The translations under genes were made by a program, and so were the position numbers. Shown piece after piece: positions 53,311 through 64,000 of a DNA stretch of 64,000 bases (position 1 is the first letter of the stretch; each line of letters starts with the position of its first letter). A model generated the notes under the pieces. It was not told where the DNA came from and ran no database searches. It saw nothing but the letters and a program-made list of their open reading frames with translations. Source of the DNA: Paraspadella gotoi (lineage: Eukaryota > Chaetognatha); the NCBI GenBank assembly GCA_051294375.1, contig CM119268.1, forward strand, positions 9,061,187 to 9,125,186. Direction: 5' to 3'.

Positions 53311-54045
53311 TCCCTTTATTCTTTTTCTCTGACATTAAATCTTCTTCTTTGATTGAATAAAGAAAGAAAATCTCCAATTCTCCATCTCTGATAAGACCCA
53401 AGACAGTTACACCGTTCCACGCAACAAGACTACGTAATAAATGTTCACAATCTAGTTTGATTTATCTCGACCATGCGAGCGAAAGGTTTCGTGATTGTTT
53501 GTGAAACCAATGTTTCGAAGATGCTTCCGAAGAAATTCTCGTAAAAACTCGGAAAATCGAAGATTGCTTCGTCCTCCGTAAATGTAAAGGTCACGTGATC
53601 TCCAAGCACTTACGACGTCATCAAGCACGCCAAGCAAAAATCGCGGAGGAATCAGAGCGAATCCTGATCACGCAATCATCACGAGATTAAATGAGAATCG
53701 AAGCGATGATCGAGTGCTCATTGACCAATGAGCAATGACCGTACACGCAAATTGTAAATATCACGTGATCAGACCACACCAAGCAACGGTCTCACGATTT
53801 CGTAGGGACCGACCACGATTCGCGTGACAGCTAACGACAGCGGCGGTTTACAGATTATTATGCCCTCTGCCGGGCGAAGCTTTCGCTATTCGCTTTCGCC
53901 GCGAGAGGGAATAAGACCGGGCCGCGTCGGGCAAGAGATATCCTACGCCCCCCCCCCCCCCCGCCATCCCTCTATCCGGTTCGTAAAACCGAATACATGA
54001 ATAGAAATCACCTTTTGGGTAAACAAGAATCCTCGGTGACTTGAG
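53309..54045. other. Unique stretch with paired TCACGTGATC motifs
   Basis: TCACGTGATC occurs at 53,591-53,600 and 53,761-53,770, with GACGTCA (53,614) nearby. A run of 15 C ends at about 53,961. No exon supported. Confidence 0.45.
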
Positions 54046-54047
54046 CC

Positions 54048-54089
<42 letters not shown>

Positions 54090-54132
54090 AAACGACCGAG
54101 AAGACGACGACTATAAAACCGTCAAGGAATAA
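54046..54132 (+). CDS. Candidate poly-Asp terminal exon
   Basis: A frame opening after GACTTGAG reads Pro, 14 Asp, ENDREDDDDYKTVKE, stop. It resembles the exon at 23,656-23,817 (Asp run, ENxRE, Asp run). The acceptor is poor and an upstream stop is close, so the repeat alone could explain it. Confidence 0.3.
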
Positions 54133-55828
54133 GAAAAACAGCGGGAAAGAAAAAGAAAAAGAGGAACGAGAAGAAATAAAGATAAAAGAGGAAAAATTGA
54201 GAGGAAATGTATTCGCGGGAGGAAAAGGGGGGAAAAAAGAAAGAAATACTGGAGGAACGAGCCAAAGTAAAAGTGAGCGATTTAAGGAATATCACGTAAC
54301 CATCACCTTTTAACATCTGTTATTATCGAGCCTTGACCGGCGAAGCTGGGTCAGGCTCTAATAATGTTTTTAGGGTTGCTCGTTGCTTGTGACGTAGTCG
54401 TGCGTCGTCTGTCGTCACGTCACGCTGTTTTCATATTATATAAAAACTACTACGCTTTTATCAGGTTTGGCTGTGACTTACCGTTTTTTTTTTAAATTAA
54501 AATTATATGAATTATGATAAAGTTTTAACAAAGTCGTGCGATCAAATAGTAAAGTTAAAAATTTAGATATGGCTTTTTCATCTTGAAATAGCTGTGAATA
54601 TTTTCATATTTACATTTGGATTTAAGTATTTTTGTTTGAATTTCCCATTTCATTTAGTAGCATTTACTGCAATATGCAAATGGATTAAAGTACTGCATTA
54701 TAATATCTATAATTACGTATATAGAAATGTTTTATCTAATTTACATATTGCAGTATAGGAATATTGAAGATGAAATTCAAAAAAATTTGGTATAAATTTT
54801 TAATAAAAATGGGAATCTAAGGATTTTTTTTAATGAAGAAGCTATATCTTAATTTTAATACAAAATATAATTAAATCTTTACAAGTTGCGATTGGAAAAA
54901 ATTGGAAAAATTTCCAATTTTGTAAACAATTGTAAAATATTTTTGCCTTTCTTTTATTTTTAAAATTATTTTCCTTTTTTAAAAAAAAACGAGTTAAGTC
55001 TCTGCAGTGACTGTTACAGCGGCCTTCCAGCAGCTGTCCAGCTTTGTTTCTCTCTGTCTGACTCTTTCTGTGAGTCTCTGCTCTGTGACTCTTTACTGTC
55101 TTTCTCCCTCTCTCTCTTTCTGTGTACGAATTTCTTTTGCGTGATCGTGTCGTTTTTTGAAAAATTATGAATTATTTTTTTCCTTCTAAAAACTTTTTAT
55201 TATCACCATTATCCCAAATTTACATCCAAGATTTTCGTGGATTTATTTTAGAAAAAGTGAAGAATAACTCATACGTCAGAAATTTTACGCTTCTCTCACC
55301 ATCTCTCTCCGTCGCTAACCATGATTGTTATTAAAGAAAAAAAATAAATAATAAGCAAATAGCATATTTAATACAGATTTATATTGGCCAGAGGAAATCT
55401 TTTTATACTCTGTCCAATGTTGTTGATCAAAAAACCTTAAATTTTTTTTCACAATTTGAATATGCCGATTGTATGCTATGGCCGATCATTTTTTTACTGC
55501 CTATTTTTTCTTATATGGCTTCTTTTTCTCTCCTCTCTCTTTCTCTCCCTCTCTCTCTTCTCTCTCTCTCTCTCTTTTCTTTTTTTTTTTTCTTCTAAAA
55601 CTTTTATTATCGCCATTTATTCCCCGCTTTTTTCTCAATACAATATATAAAATTCAGATTATTCTTTATATAAACGAGAGAGACTAATAATGCGTTTCGT
55701 TGGCGGGAAAACTGTCCAGCTCTCTCTCTCTCTCTCTCTCTTCTCTCTCCTCTCTCTCCTCTCTCTCTCTCTCTTTCACTCATACACGCATTTGTTTGTT
55801 TTATTTTACGATGAATGATTCATCGCGT
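54133..55828. other. AT-rich intergenic stretch
   Basis: Purine-rich to 54,250, then AT-rich. CT tracts at 55,535-55,575 and 55,719-55,775. No supported gene. Confidence 0.6.
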
Positions 55829-56055
55829 CAATGAATTACTATCATCGCATCAATGAATGACTATCATCGTATCAATGAATGATTATCATCATATCAATAA
55901 ATGACTATCATCGCATCAATCATTTGATTATCATCACATCAAGTCAGTTTTGTTATGCATCGCATACAATTATTGGTTATATCGCGTCAATATTTGGTTA
56001 TCATCGCATCAATATTTGGTTATCATCCGCATCAATATTTGGTTACTATCGAAAG
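55829..56055 (+). repeat. 24-25-bp minisatellite
   Basis: Units such as ATCAATGAATGACTATCATC, later changing to ATCAATATTTGGTTATCATC. About eight copies. The two variants are segregated, not mixed. Confidence 0.85.
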
Positions 56056-56089
56056 CGGACTCTGATCCTTATGCTTTTAAGATTTTTTT

Positions 56090-56420
56090 TTTAAAGGAAT
56101 TTCCTATGAATTGGCAGATTTTCGGCATGAAATTAGAGAGAAGAGATAATGCTGAAGAACTACCAAAGTATTTACTGGTATTAGGTTACTGCAAATGTTT
56201 CATTTCCATTAATTTTCTAACGGAATTTTCTACGAATAGTGCTAAATTTTCGGCATAAAATTAGACCGGAGTTCGTTTGAACGGATTGAAAAAGAGAGAT
56301 TACTGGAGGAACTAGCAATTAAATGGGTTATTTTTTTGTGAAATTACAACTCTGCAACGTTTTAATTTCCAAAGGAATTTTTCATGAATTCGCTGAATTT
56401 TTAGCAAAGAAAATGAGACT
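56090..56420 (+). repeat. Degenerate 126-152-bp tandem repeat
   Basis: Three units start near 56,093, 56,219 and 56,371 with AAAGGAATTTCCTATGAATT-like sequence, followed by TTTTCGGCATGAAATTAGA and AGAG.AATxCTGxAG.AACTA blocks. Confidence 0.6.
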
Positions 56421-56566
56421 CAGTTGTTACGTAATGGCATCTTCGAAAGAGTTTACCATTGACACAAATGGTACCCACTCCGGCGAAAAAAAAATGGCCA
56501 AAAAATGCCAAGGAAATGGCCAAAAAATGGCAACAAAATGGCAGAAACGCCGCTTCATGCGCGCAG

Positions 56567-56702
56567 TACTCCAGCGTACATTGAGACCCAACAACAGCGT
56601 GCACTTTTCGACGGCAGAAAAGACGACGACGATCTCTACAACGACAACAACAGCAACAACAACAACAACAACAACAACGACTACGAAAAAGCGATGAGTT
56701 AA
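56567..56702 (+). CDS. Candidate terminal exon, Asp/Asn-rich
   Basis: Acceptor CATGCGCGCAG, then TPAYIETQQQRALFDGRKDD, DDLYNDNNSN, an Asn run and DYEKAMS-stop. An upstream in-frame extension (ETPLHARS) is also open. The first 20 residues are not repeat-derived. No upstream partner exon was found. Confidence 0.4.
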
Positions 56703-57480
56703 GCCAAAATCTTAATGACGGCGATGAAAGCGTCTAACTGCGGTTCACTGCTCGACTACCCACTAAACCTTCCCTCCCCCGAGCTAACCCCCCCCCCGCC
56801 GTCGAATTGAAACCTGGGATCTTTTTTAGAGTAGAACCAAATCACTAGATCCGTTTGGCTTTATTCATTGCTTTGCTTTGTTTTAAACAAAAAAAAAACA
56901 CTACATACATACAATTTTTCCTCTCTATATAATAGTGTGTCTCATTAGTTTTTTGTAGTATGGGGTATTTTATTTTAGTACTTGAGAAATTCCCTCAGAA
57001 TCAGATCAGTGAAGTATAGTGGCGAATATTGTATTTGTCAGTTATGTTTGATTTGATGACATTTCGAATATCTGGCTTCAGTTAAGGGCAGAGACAAAAG
57101 ACAGGAACTCTCTTCAAGCATGACATTATCACTATTCACCATTCACCAATCTCTTTAAATCTCCCAACCGAATAAAAAATGAATAAAATGAACAACATCA
57201 TCAAAAATTAATTCGGCGACCGTCTGGGTGAACCTCAGGCTGGGGACCTCCCTTGTCCCCATTCTCTTAACCTACCCCCGAAGATTTCTCTCTTACCCCG
57301 TCCCCCATTTAACAAAATGACTCCCTTCACAAAACTGATGGATCCTTCAAAACCTAAGATCACGGCTTCGGTTCTTGAAATCGAAAATTTTCGTTCCGAA
57401 ATCCAAAAACCCATTCACCGGTGAATTTTACCGAAGTTTTGGGGGCCAACGACCGGTTTCTCTTTTCAATATTTTTAAAA
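56703..57480. other. Unique stretch
   Basis: Nothing supported. Short C runs at about 56,795. Confidence 0.5.
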
Positions 57481-57508
57481 CTCTCTCTCTCTCTCTCTCT
57501 GCTCTCTC

Positions 57509-57565
<57 letters not shown>
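57481..57565. repeat. (CT)n microsatellite
   Basis: CT dinucleotides with a few G interruptions. Confidence 0.95.
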
Positions 57566-57566
<1 letters not shown>

Positions 57567-58284
57567 GTCTCAAAATCTCAAGTAGGCGTGCGACCTTCCT
57601 TTAATTCCAAAGTCTTGTCTCAAGGATTCGGTCAAAAAAAGGGTAGGGGGGGCGAGGAAAACGAAAAAATGGGAGGGAGATCGAGATTCGGGGATGAAGA
57701 TTTTTTGCGTCGAAAAAAGAAATTTTGGGTCAAAAAAGGCGGAGATTTTCTGGGTGAGTTGAGGGGAGGGGGCGAAGGAAGACGGATAAGGGGAGGGTTC
57801 ACATTGCCTGATTTTCTAAAAAGATCTCCAGGTTAACGCCCTGCTCCTTCCTTCGTCCCCCTATCTCGGGTTGAGGGGAACCTTTGCCGTTTCATAAAGA
57901 CTCGAACTGATTGTCTGATTTTTTTTTTATTTGGTCTTTTTTTTACAAGTTTTTTTGTAGAGAATCTTTGACGAAATTTGTTTCTTCGAGTGTTGATTGC
58001 GTCGAAATTTTTTCTCTTCCGCTTTTTTTTTTACTCTTTCGAGTTTTCGCTTCTTTTTTTAAAAAAAAAGGAAGAAAATGAAGAGGGCGCTTTTTTGTCG
58101 GCTTATTTTTTTTTTTTTTTTTTGGCGAATCAACGGTTTTGTGTTCGGCCTTAAGTTGAAGCCTTGAAGCAAATCTCTTTAAATGTCTCTCCCTTCCTCT
58201 CTCTCTCTCTCTCTCTCTTTCCATCTCCCTCTCACGCCCCGACCGTGACTGGAACTGGTGATGGAAAAAGAGAGAGGATAGGAG
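57566..58284. other. Unique stretch
   Basis: G-rich around 57,640-57,800, T-rich after 57,910, short CT tract 58,190-58,220. No supported gene. Confidence 0.5.
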
Positions 58285-58415
58285 GTCGAAAGTCACGTTA
58301 TCGTGATAATAATGGTGATGATGACGATGACGATTATGACGGCGATGAAAGACCCTGCGTTTTTTTTTCCACCCGTTTTCCGTCGGTTGGATCGTTTGAA
58401 GGAAAATACTTTTAG
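58285..58415 (+). CDS. Candidate Asp-rich exon
   Basis: Opens after GGATAGGAG and reads RKSRYRDNNGDDDDDDYDGD then ERPC, followed by a Phe/Ser-rich end (STRFPSVGSFEGKYF-stop). A CT tract lies about 70 bases upstream, but the AG used here is poor. The triplets vary (GAT, GAC), unlike a young microsatellite. Confidence 0.3.
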
Positions 58416-58458
58416 GATGGATATTTGTTAACCCTTTTGAAGGAAACGAGATTAGGGC

Positions 58459-58558
<100 letters not shown>

Positions 58559-58834
58559 GTAACTATAGGAGTAGTTCGATAGCCACGTTCTGTTTTAGTC
58601 GGCCTCTAAAACAAACTTCACAATGATATCATTGAAGAAATCACAGTGCAATTCACCTAAAAAGTTCAATTCACCTCGCCATACGCAGGAGAACCTTATA
58701 ATTCAGCGCCTTGTCGGCTTCCTAAATAAGTTTCCCCGCGCCCTTCTCTCTCCCGCCCGTTAAGTAGAGGGCCTCGTTTTCCAGCAGCGCCTTTTAAACA
58801 TAAGAGCAAACGAAAAAAATACCCCATTTATCTC

Positions 58835-58900
58835 ACCCTACCCCTACCCCTACCCCTACCCTTAACCCCTACCCCTACCCCTACCCCTAACCCTACCCTT
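58835..58900. repeat. Telomere-like (CCCCTA)n array
   Basis: CCCCTA hexamers with one CCCTTAA and one CCCTAA variant, giving TAGGGG/TTAGGG on the minus strand. About 11 hexamers, internal to the scaffold. Confidence 0.8.
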
Positions 58901-59626
58901 ATTTCGGGTCGTAATTTAATTTCGCGGCGGCGAAAAGACGGAAATCGTTAAAAGATTTCATCCTTCGTCTCATCTCATATTTTTTTTTCCCGCGCGGAGT
59001 TTGAATTCGCCCGCCGAAGACTAATTTGCATACGGCGATTAGGGATCCCCCCCCCGCCGCCTGCCGGAGAGAAAAATAAGAACAACGCGGGTTTTTTTTT
59101 CGTTGTTTTTTTTTCTCCGTTTGGCTAAAAGCTTCTTTTTTTTTCGCTGCCGTCTCAAGAGTATTTGTTTTTAGGGTGTGCGATGTGCGTGCGAGACTGT
59201 AGGTACACGTCAGAGCGATCTTTTTTTTTTATCTTTTATTTGTTTTTATTCCGTACTTTGTTTCCCTTAAATTTTAATCCCGGCTTAAGATTGTTTCTCT
59301 TTCTTTATTCGTATCTTTCTTCATTTCCCTATTTCCTTCTTGTTCTTTTTTTTTTCTATTTTCATTTATTCCCTTTTTTTTTCCCCTTTCTCTTTCAAAT
59401 TTTAATCGATTGCTTTCTAAGTCAGTAACCAAAATCAATTTAATAACTATTTCTCTCAGTTGCCCTCTCATGGTTTTTAGGAAAATCACTTCCCCCTAAA
59501 CAGATTTTTCTCTCCGTCTTCACTATTTATATTTTTCTTTTTATATCAACCAAAACCAAATCCATCCTTCAACCACAAACTACCCCCCCACGTTCTTCTC
59601 CACCTCCCCTTCTCCAATGCACCCAC
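58901..59626. other. T-rich stretch downstream of the discoidin-like gene
   Basis: Possibly intron or 3' flank of the minus-strand gene at 59,627-61,066. T-rich 59,220-59,400. No exon seen. Confidence 0.4.
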
Positions 59627-61066
59627 CTCGTATCGCGATCGACGAGATGGCCTTCGCCTCCGGGAACGACCTCTGAATCCACTCGTCGACGCCCTCCGCT
59701 TCCACTTCGAGACTCCACCAGGCGTCCTCGCCGTCGAAGGCGCCCTGCGGGGGGTGGGCATTGTAGGATGACGCCGCCACTTCGCCGCCGGAAACGGCGA
59801 GGGGCGCCACGTTCAAGAGGCCCGTGTCGAGTTCGTACGCGTCGGCGATGCTCATTCTGAAGGCGATTGGTGGGAAGTTATATGTTAAGATTTATATATA
59901 AATGTATTTATAATTGGGACACGATATTTTTTGCCTCCAGTTTTATTAAAGTCCTCATTTACGAAATAAGCAAGGAACAGATTTAAACGGTGTAAACTTT
60001 AGATAAAATGGTATATATACATATATATATTGTTTCGTGCACTTTATTCCATTTTACAAATATTTTTAGACTAAATAAAATATTTTTTTTCACTACTATT
60101 TTCACTACTAAAAAAAAAAAAAAAAAAAAATTTCGACAAACAAAAGACAATCGATCGAACGTCCGGGACTCATTACGCCACCTGAACGTCCTGTTGATGT
60201 AATCGAAGAGAAACTTCTTGACGTCCGCATCGCCGCAACACCTGTACACGTAGGCGCACATCTCCATGGGAAAGAACCCGCCACGCCGCTCGCTCGCCTC
60301 TCCATCCTTCCGCCGCTTTCTCCCCGCCTCTCCGGCTTCCGCTTTCGACGCCATGTGTCGAAACAACGTCGCGATCGAGACGGCGGTCTCTTTGTCGACA
60401 CTTAGCGGAACCATCGTCGGCGCCTCTTCGAACAGCGCCGGTCGACGCCTAGTGGGCGGCGAGAAGTTCCGCGCTTGCGTCACCTCTAAATCGCCGAGTG
60501 ACCCGGAGGGGCAGCGGTTGATGTTTGTGGGGACGGCGATGGAGGTGGTGGATGGGCGGACGAGGGTGGCGGTGGTGGCGGTTGTGGCAAGTGGTTGCGG
60601 TGGTGGCGGCGGCGGAAGCCTCTTGAGAGACGAGGGCCACGGGTCTCTTCCTCCACCAATCGGCGATGAGTTTCGGGAGGTGTGGCCGGCGGCGTCACCG
60701 GGGGAAGCGCGGCGGCTGAGCGCGGTGGAGGGCCGACTCAAAACCGCCGCCGAGAAACGCCGATTGATGGGCGACGCCCGTTCGTGGATCTCGACGGCGC
60801 TGGCAGGACGATTTCTCGGCACTACCGCCGCCGACGACGACGACGAAGATGACGACGCTCTCGAAACCTCGTTTCCGGTCAACGCTCTCACTCTCTCGTC
60901 GCCGCCCCCTTCGAAAGTCAGCGCCACCTTCGCCCGTTGCTCCAGCATCGTCAGCACGAAGCTGGAGTGGACGTTGATGGCCAGAATCTCTTTGAGGTAC
61001 AGATGGCGTTGGGCTTGGGTCGTTCCGCGAGTCCAGACGCGGTCGTTGAGTTCAATGTCCACCATC
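59627..61066 (-). CDS. Gene with a discoidin-like (F5/8 type C) domain, two internal exons
   Basis: Exon 61,066-60,182: acceptor CTCCTTCCCCAAG, 885 bases, donor CAG|GTGGCG. Reads VDIELNDRVWTRGTTQAQRH, LYLKEILAINVHSSFVLTML, a Ser run, long Pro/Ser/Arg-rich linker, then FFPMEMCAYVYRCCGDADVK and KFLFDYINRTFR. Exon 59,856-59,627: acceptor CGCCTTCAG, donor G|GTGGGT, in matching phase. It reads MSIADAYELDTGLLNVAPLA, VSGGEVAASSYNAHPPQGAF, DGEDAWWSLEVEAEGVDEWI and RSFPEAKAISSIAIRG, the start of a galactose-binding-like fold seen in discoidin/F5/8 type C domains. The first conserved Cys of that family is not obvious. The gene continues on both sides. The opposite strand has a 278-codon frame that I take as a shadow. 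Confidence 0.65.
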
Positions 61067-61812
61067 CTTGGGGAAGGAGGGAAGGTATTTAAAAATAGTT
61101 AGAGGAAGGGATGGGACAACCTTTCGTAAAGCGCCCCGTATCAGCTTAAATCTTAAATCTAACTTAAATCTATTTTAATACTAGCTTAAATCTAAATCTA
61201 AATTTGAGTTACAAGATTAGTAGGTTAGGGGTTTGCAATATATAATTAATAGGAATTAGGTTAAATAGGTTATAGTTTTGGTTAAGGATTATGGTTAGGG
61301 ATTAGGGTGAAGGGTTAGGAGATAAGGTTAGAAATTAGGCTTGGAAATAGGGATAAAGCTTATTAGGGATTGGATAAAGTATTAGGAAAGAGATTAAGAT
61401 GAGATAATTAGGGTTTAACTTAGCAATTATGAACATAAAAGGGGTACTTTCGAAAAAAAATAGTGCCCAAATAAGAAGGAAACTGGATTATTGGGCTGGG
61501 AAATCTTTGAATGGGAATATATTGGACACAGTCGGTAAAGTATTGGAAAAGGGATACGTCTGAAGAATCTTTGAACCGGAAAAAAAAGAGGAAAGAGATA
61601 TATTTATCGAAGACTAAGCGGTTGGAAATCAAGAGCAAAAAATAAAGAATAAATTTAAAAGGGGGAAATATCTAGGAAATCGGGATCGAAACCAGGGCTT
61701 TATTAGTTAATGAGGTTGTCAAAAAATATATATATATTAAGAAAAACTAGGAAAAATGTCTGCTTGGTGGCGGTAGCATTAAAAAAAAAGCTTTCTTTAA
61801 AAAAAAAAAAGA
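61067..61812. other. Stretch with degenerate TTAGG-like sequence
   Basis: From 61,140 to 61,410 many ATTAGG, TTAGGG and TTAAATCTAA words in irregular order. Later AT-rich. CTGCTTGGTGGCG occurs at 61,761 and 61,822. Confidence 0.4.
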
Positions 61813-63171
61813 GTGCGTGAATGGCTGCTTGGTGGCGATAGAAAGCTTGGTTCCCTCACGGCGTCTTTTGTCGGAAAGCGTCGTTCGTCACGTGCAATCA
61901 TAATCGACGGATTCGAATATTGGTTGACCTCGCGATCTCTCGCCCGGTCGCGCGCCGGGCTTGTCCGGTCGTGCCCGACCTGCCTGACGAGCTGTCCTCC
62001 TTTCGACCTTTATTTTTATTCTTCCAAGCCTTTGAACCATCGAATCTTCCCAATAGTTTTTTTTAAGGATTTGAGCCATGACTTTCTCCCCGCACTTTTA
62101 ATCTTCGCTTTTACTCTTCTTTTCCTTATGAACCTTTTAGTTAAATATTCCTTTTCCTTTCTATTTCTTTTATCTTCCTCGCTCTCCCTCTCTCTCTTTC
62201 TTTCCTCCCACGTTCGTCTAATTCTCAGTTCTTTATTTTTTTTTCTAACCTCCTTCTACCGATATACGTATTTACAGCCTCGAGTGACGATATTTATTTA
62301 CGAATACAATCTTATTTTCTTTCCTCCATTTCTCTTCTTTTTCCTCCCGCATCTTTTTTTCTTTCAGTCCCTCTCCTTTCCTCCTTCGCTACGCTACTTT
62401 TTCTCCCTTTCCTTTTTTCCTTCTCACTTTTGTTTTCATTCTAACTCACCCTTTACTTGTTTCCCCTCTTCCTCATCTATCCCTACGCCTTCTTTTTTTC
62501 TTTTTTCCTCCTATTTCTTTCCTTTTTTTTTTAGCTCCGCTATTTCTTTCCTTCTTTCATTTCCCCTCATACTTTCCTTTTTACTCTCTCGTTCCTTCTT
62601 TCCTCTCTTCTTAATATATTAATCCTTTTTTTTTTCTTTTTTTCCATCTCTTCCTTTCCTTCTTTGCTCTCTCTTTTCTTCTCTCCCCGGCACTCTCTAT
62701 CTTCCTTTCCTCAGCTCATTTTCCTTGTTTCGCTATCCCCTTTTCCCTCGCGATTAGATGTTTTCCTGAATATCGACTCCCGCCGACTCTGAACGAAGAT
62801 CCGTCATCGCTGCCCTGCCACTCCCGCTCTCCCCCCCCCCCTTAGTCATCCTCGGTATAAAACGATACGCATAATTTTTTATGGATGCAGTGACGGTCGG
62901 GTTGGTCGGTCGGTCGGTTCTTTCGGTTGGTTTTTCTTTCATTCAGGCTTTATCGTCAGGTTTTTAGTCTTGTTTGTCGTTAATCCTCTAGTCCCCGTCT
63001 CTATGGTTATCTTCCTTCGATGTATAGAGAGAGGGATCAAATATACTAACATGCTCATTTAAATATATGGAAATGGTGCTTTTAAACAATTTAAACAAAC
63101 ATTTCACTACGTAGTAAATACTTCATCGATGAGGAAGCCATTAACTTGAAGAGTTGAGAGGGAGTCGGGAG
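61813..63171. other. Pyrimidine-rich intergenic stretch
   Basis: Long T/C-rich DNA (62,080-62,750) with a 269-codon Phe/Ser/Leu frame that I reject as composition-driven. GGTCGGTC tetranucleotides at 62,898-62,920. Confidence 0.55.
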
Positions 63172-63243
63172 GGTTGTCCTGTCATATCATTAAAAGGTTG
63201 TCCTGTTTTTTCATTAAAAGGTTGTCGTGTCATATCATTAAAA
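63172..63243 (+). repeat. 24-bp minisatellite running into a gap
   Basis: Exactly three 24-base units (GGTTGTCCTGTCATATCATT then AAAA) at 63,172, 63,196 and 63,220. Another unit begins at 63,571 on the other side of the gap. Confidence 0.9.
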
Positions 63244-63283
63244 TAGAGTCAAACTTCGTCAATGGGGTGGGTCAGAAGTTTGA

Positions 63284-63565
63284 NNNNNNNNNNNNNNNNN
63301 NNNNNNNNNNNNNNNNNNNNNNNNNNNNNNNNNNNNNNNNNNNNNNNNNNNNNNNNNNNNNNNNNNNNNNNNNNNNNNNNNNNNNNNNNNNNNNNNNNNN
63401 NNNNNNNNNNNNNNNNNNNNNNNNNNNNNNNNNNNNNNNNNNNNNNNNNNNNNNNNNNNNNNNNNNNNNNNNNNNNNNNNNNNNNNNNNNNNNNNNNNNN
63501 NNNNNNNNNNNNNNNNNNNNNNNNNNNNNNNNNNNNNNNNNNNNNNNNNNNNNNNNNNNNNNNNN
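63284..63565. other. Assembly gap (282 N)
   Basis: Flanked on both sides by the same 24-bp repeat, so the gap probably hides more units. Confidence 0.99.
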
Positions 63566-64000
63566 TAAAAGGTTGTCCTGTCGTTATCTCATAAAATTTT
63601 TATATTTTTTTTCTACTGATTTCATTCGTTACTGAACTCCAGTCTTAACAAGAACAGAAATTCCAATGTTTTGCACCGCAGAGACTTTATTTTCACATGT
63701 ATTTCCCTCTTTCATTCCGTCTTTTATTCCTTGTAGTTTTAGGAATTCCTGAAGGCGGCGCTAGCAGTCTCTTAGATTTGAGATTTTTTCTGTCTTAACA
63801 AAAGAGCAACCAATTATAGGAAAATTATATGCATTTTTAACGGAAGTGGGACAGACCGACGGACCGACCGACAGACCGACCGAAAGGTGACTCATAAAGT
63901 TGCTCCGCGAGTACTCGCTACTTTAAAAGTCTCGTCGACCTTTCCACTGTTAATAATACAGCCGAAATTGATCCCATTTCGTCGACCCCGTATCCTCCCC
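63566..64000. other. Right end of window
   Basis: One minisatellite unit, then AT-rich sequence. GGGACAGACCGACGGACCGA (63,849) looks like an inverted R1 GTCC run. No gene. Confidence 0.5.

Noticed and set aside
60266-61102. 278-codon plus-strand ORF
   Set aside because: Shadow of the discoidin-like gene; the minus strand has acceptor, donor and domain evidence.
61813-62622. 269-codon plus-strand ORF
   Set aside because: Phe/Ser/Leu-rich translation of T/C-rich DNA with no sequence features of a protein.

Overview
The window is eukaryotic nuclear DNA, most likely from an invertebrate animal. It has no operons or ribosome-binding sites. The coding evidence is exons with GT-AG splice sites and matching phases. 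About a fifth of the sequence is microsatellite, mainly (GA/CT)n plus (GAC/GTC)n, (TTTA)n and (GAAA)n. Seven N runs mark a gapped draft assembly. One promoter has a TATA box and an initiator of the form common in arthropods, so an arthropod is a reasonable but unproven guess. I cannot name the species.

Layout. Positions 1-9,205 and about 9,975-19,395 are two near-identical direct copies (A and B) of one 9.3-kb segment, separated by unique sequence and a gap. Copy A carries many single-base indels. Copy B keeps an intact intronless 186-codon gene at 14,055-14,615. The best gene model of the window starts in copy B and runs leftwards from 21,722 to 16,827: six minus-strand exons with compatible phases that encode a long acidic, Ser/Arg/Glu-rich protein. 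From 27.4 to 31.8 kb lies a 4.4-kb inverted repeat whose arms carry the same modules in mirror order. From 33.4 to 37.9 kb are two opposed tRNA-derived SINEs, a repeat with a hammerhead-ribozyme-like core, and two candidate terminal exons that overlap tail to tail. The stretch from 38 to 64 kb is mostly intergenic and microsatellite-rich, with scattered small exons. The clearest are a two-exon acidic gene (47,497-48,129, minus), an internal exon (52,626-52,899, minus), a two-exon gene (52,101-52,500, plus) and a gene with a discoidin-like domain (59,627-61,066, minus). A telomere-like (CCCCTA)n array lies at 58,835-58,900.

Three dispersed repeat families tie the region together. R1 starts with a sequence close to CCCGACTCTATAATTCACTT, carries GTCC tetranucleotide runs and ends near GCTCAAACTTGTT; it also builds the big inverted repeat. 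R2 carries the hammerhead-like motif. The third family is the SINE.

Limits. Most long open frames here are translated microsatellites or the stop-poor opposite strand of pyrimidine-rich DNA, and I left them out. Exon calls rest on splice-site quality, phase agreement and composition only. No homology search was possible, and apart from the discoidin-like domain I recognise no protein family. Single exons without a phase-matched partner should be read as candidates.
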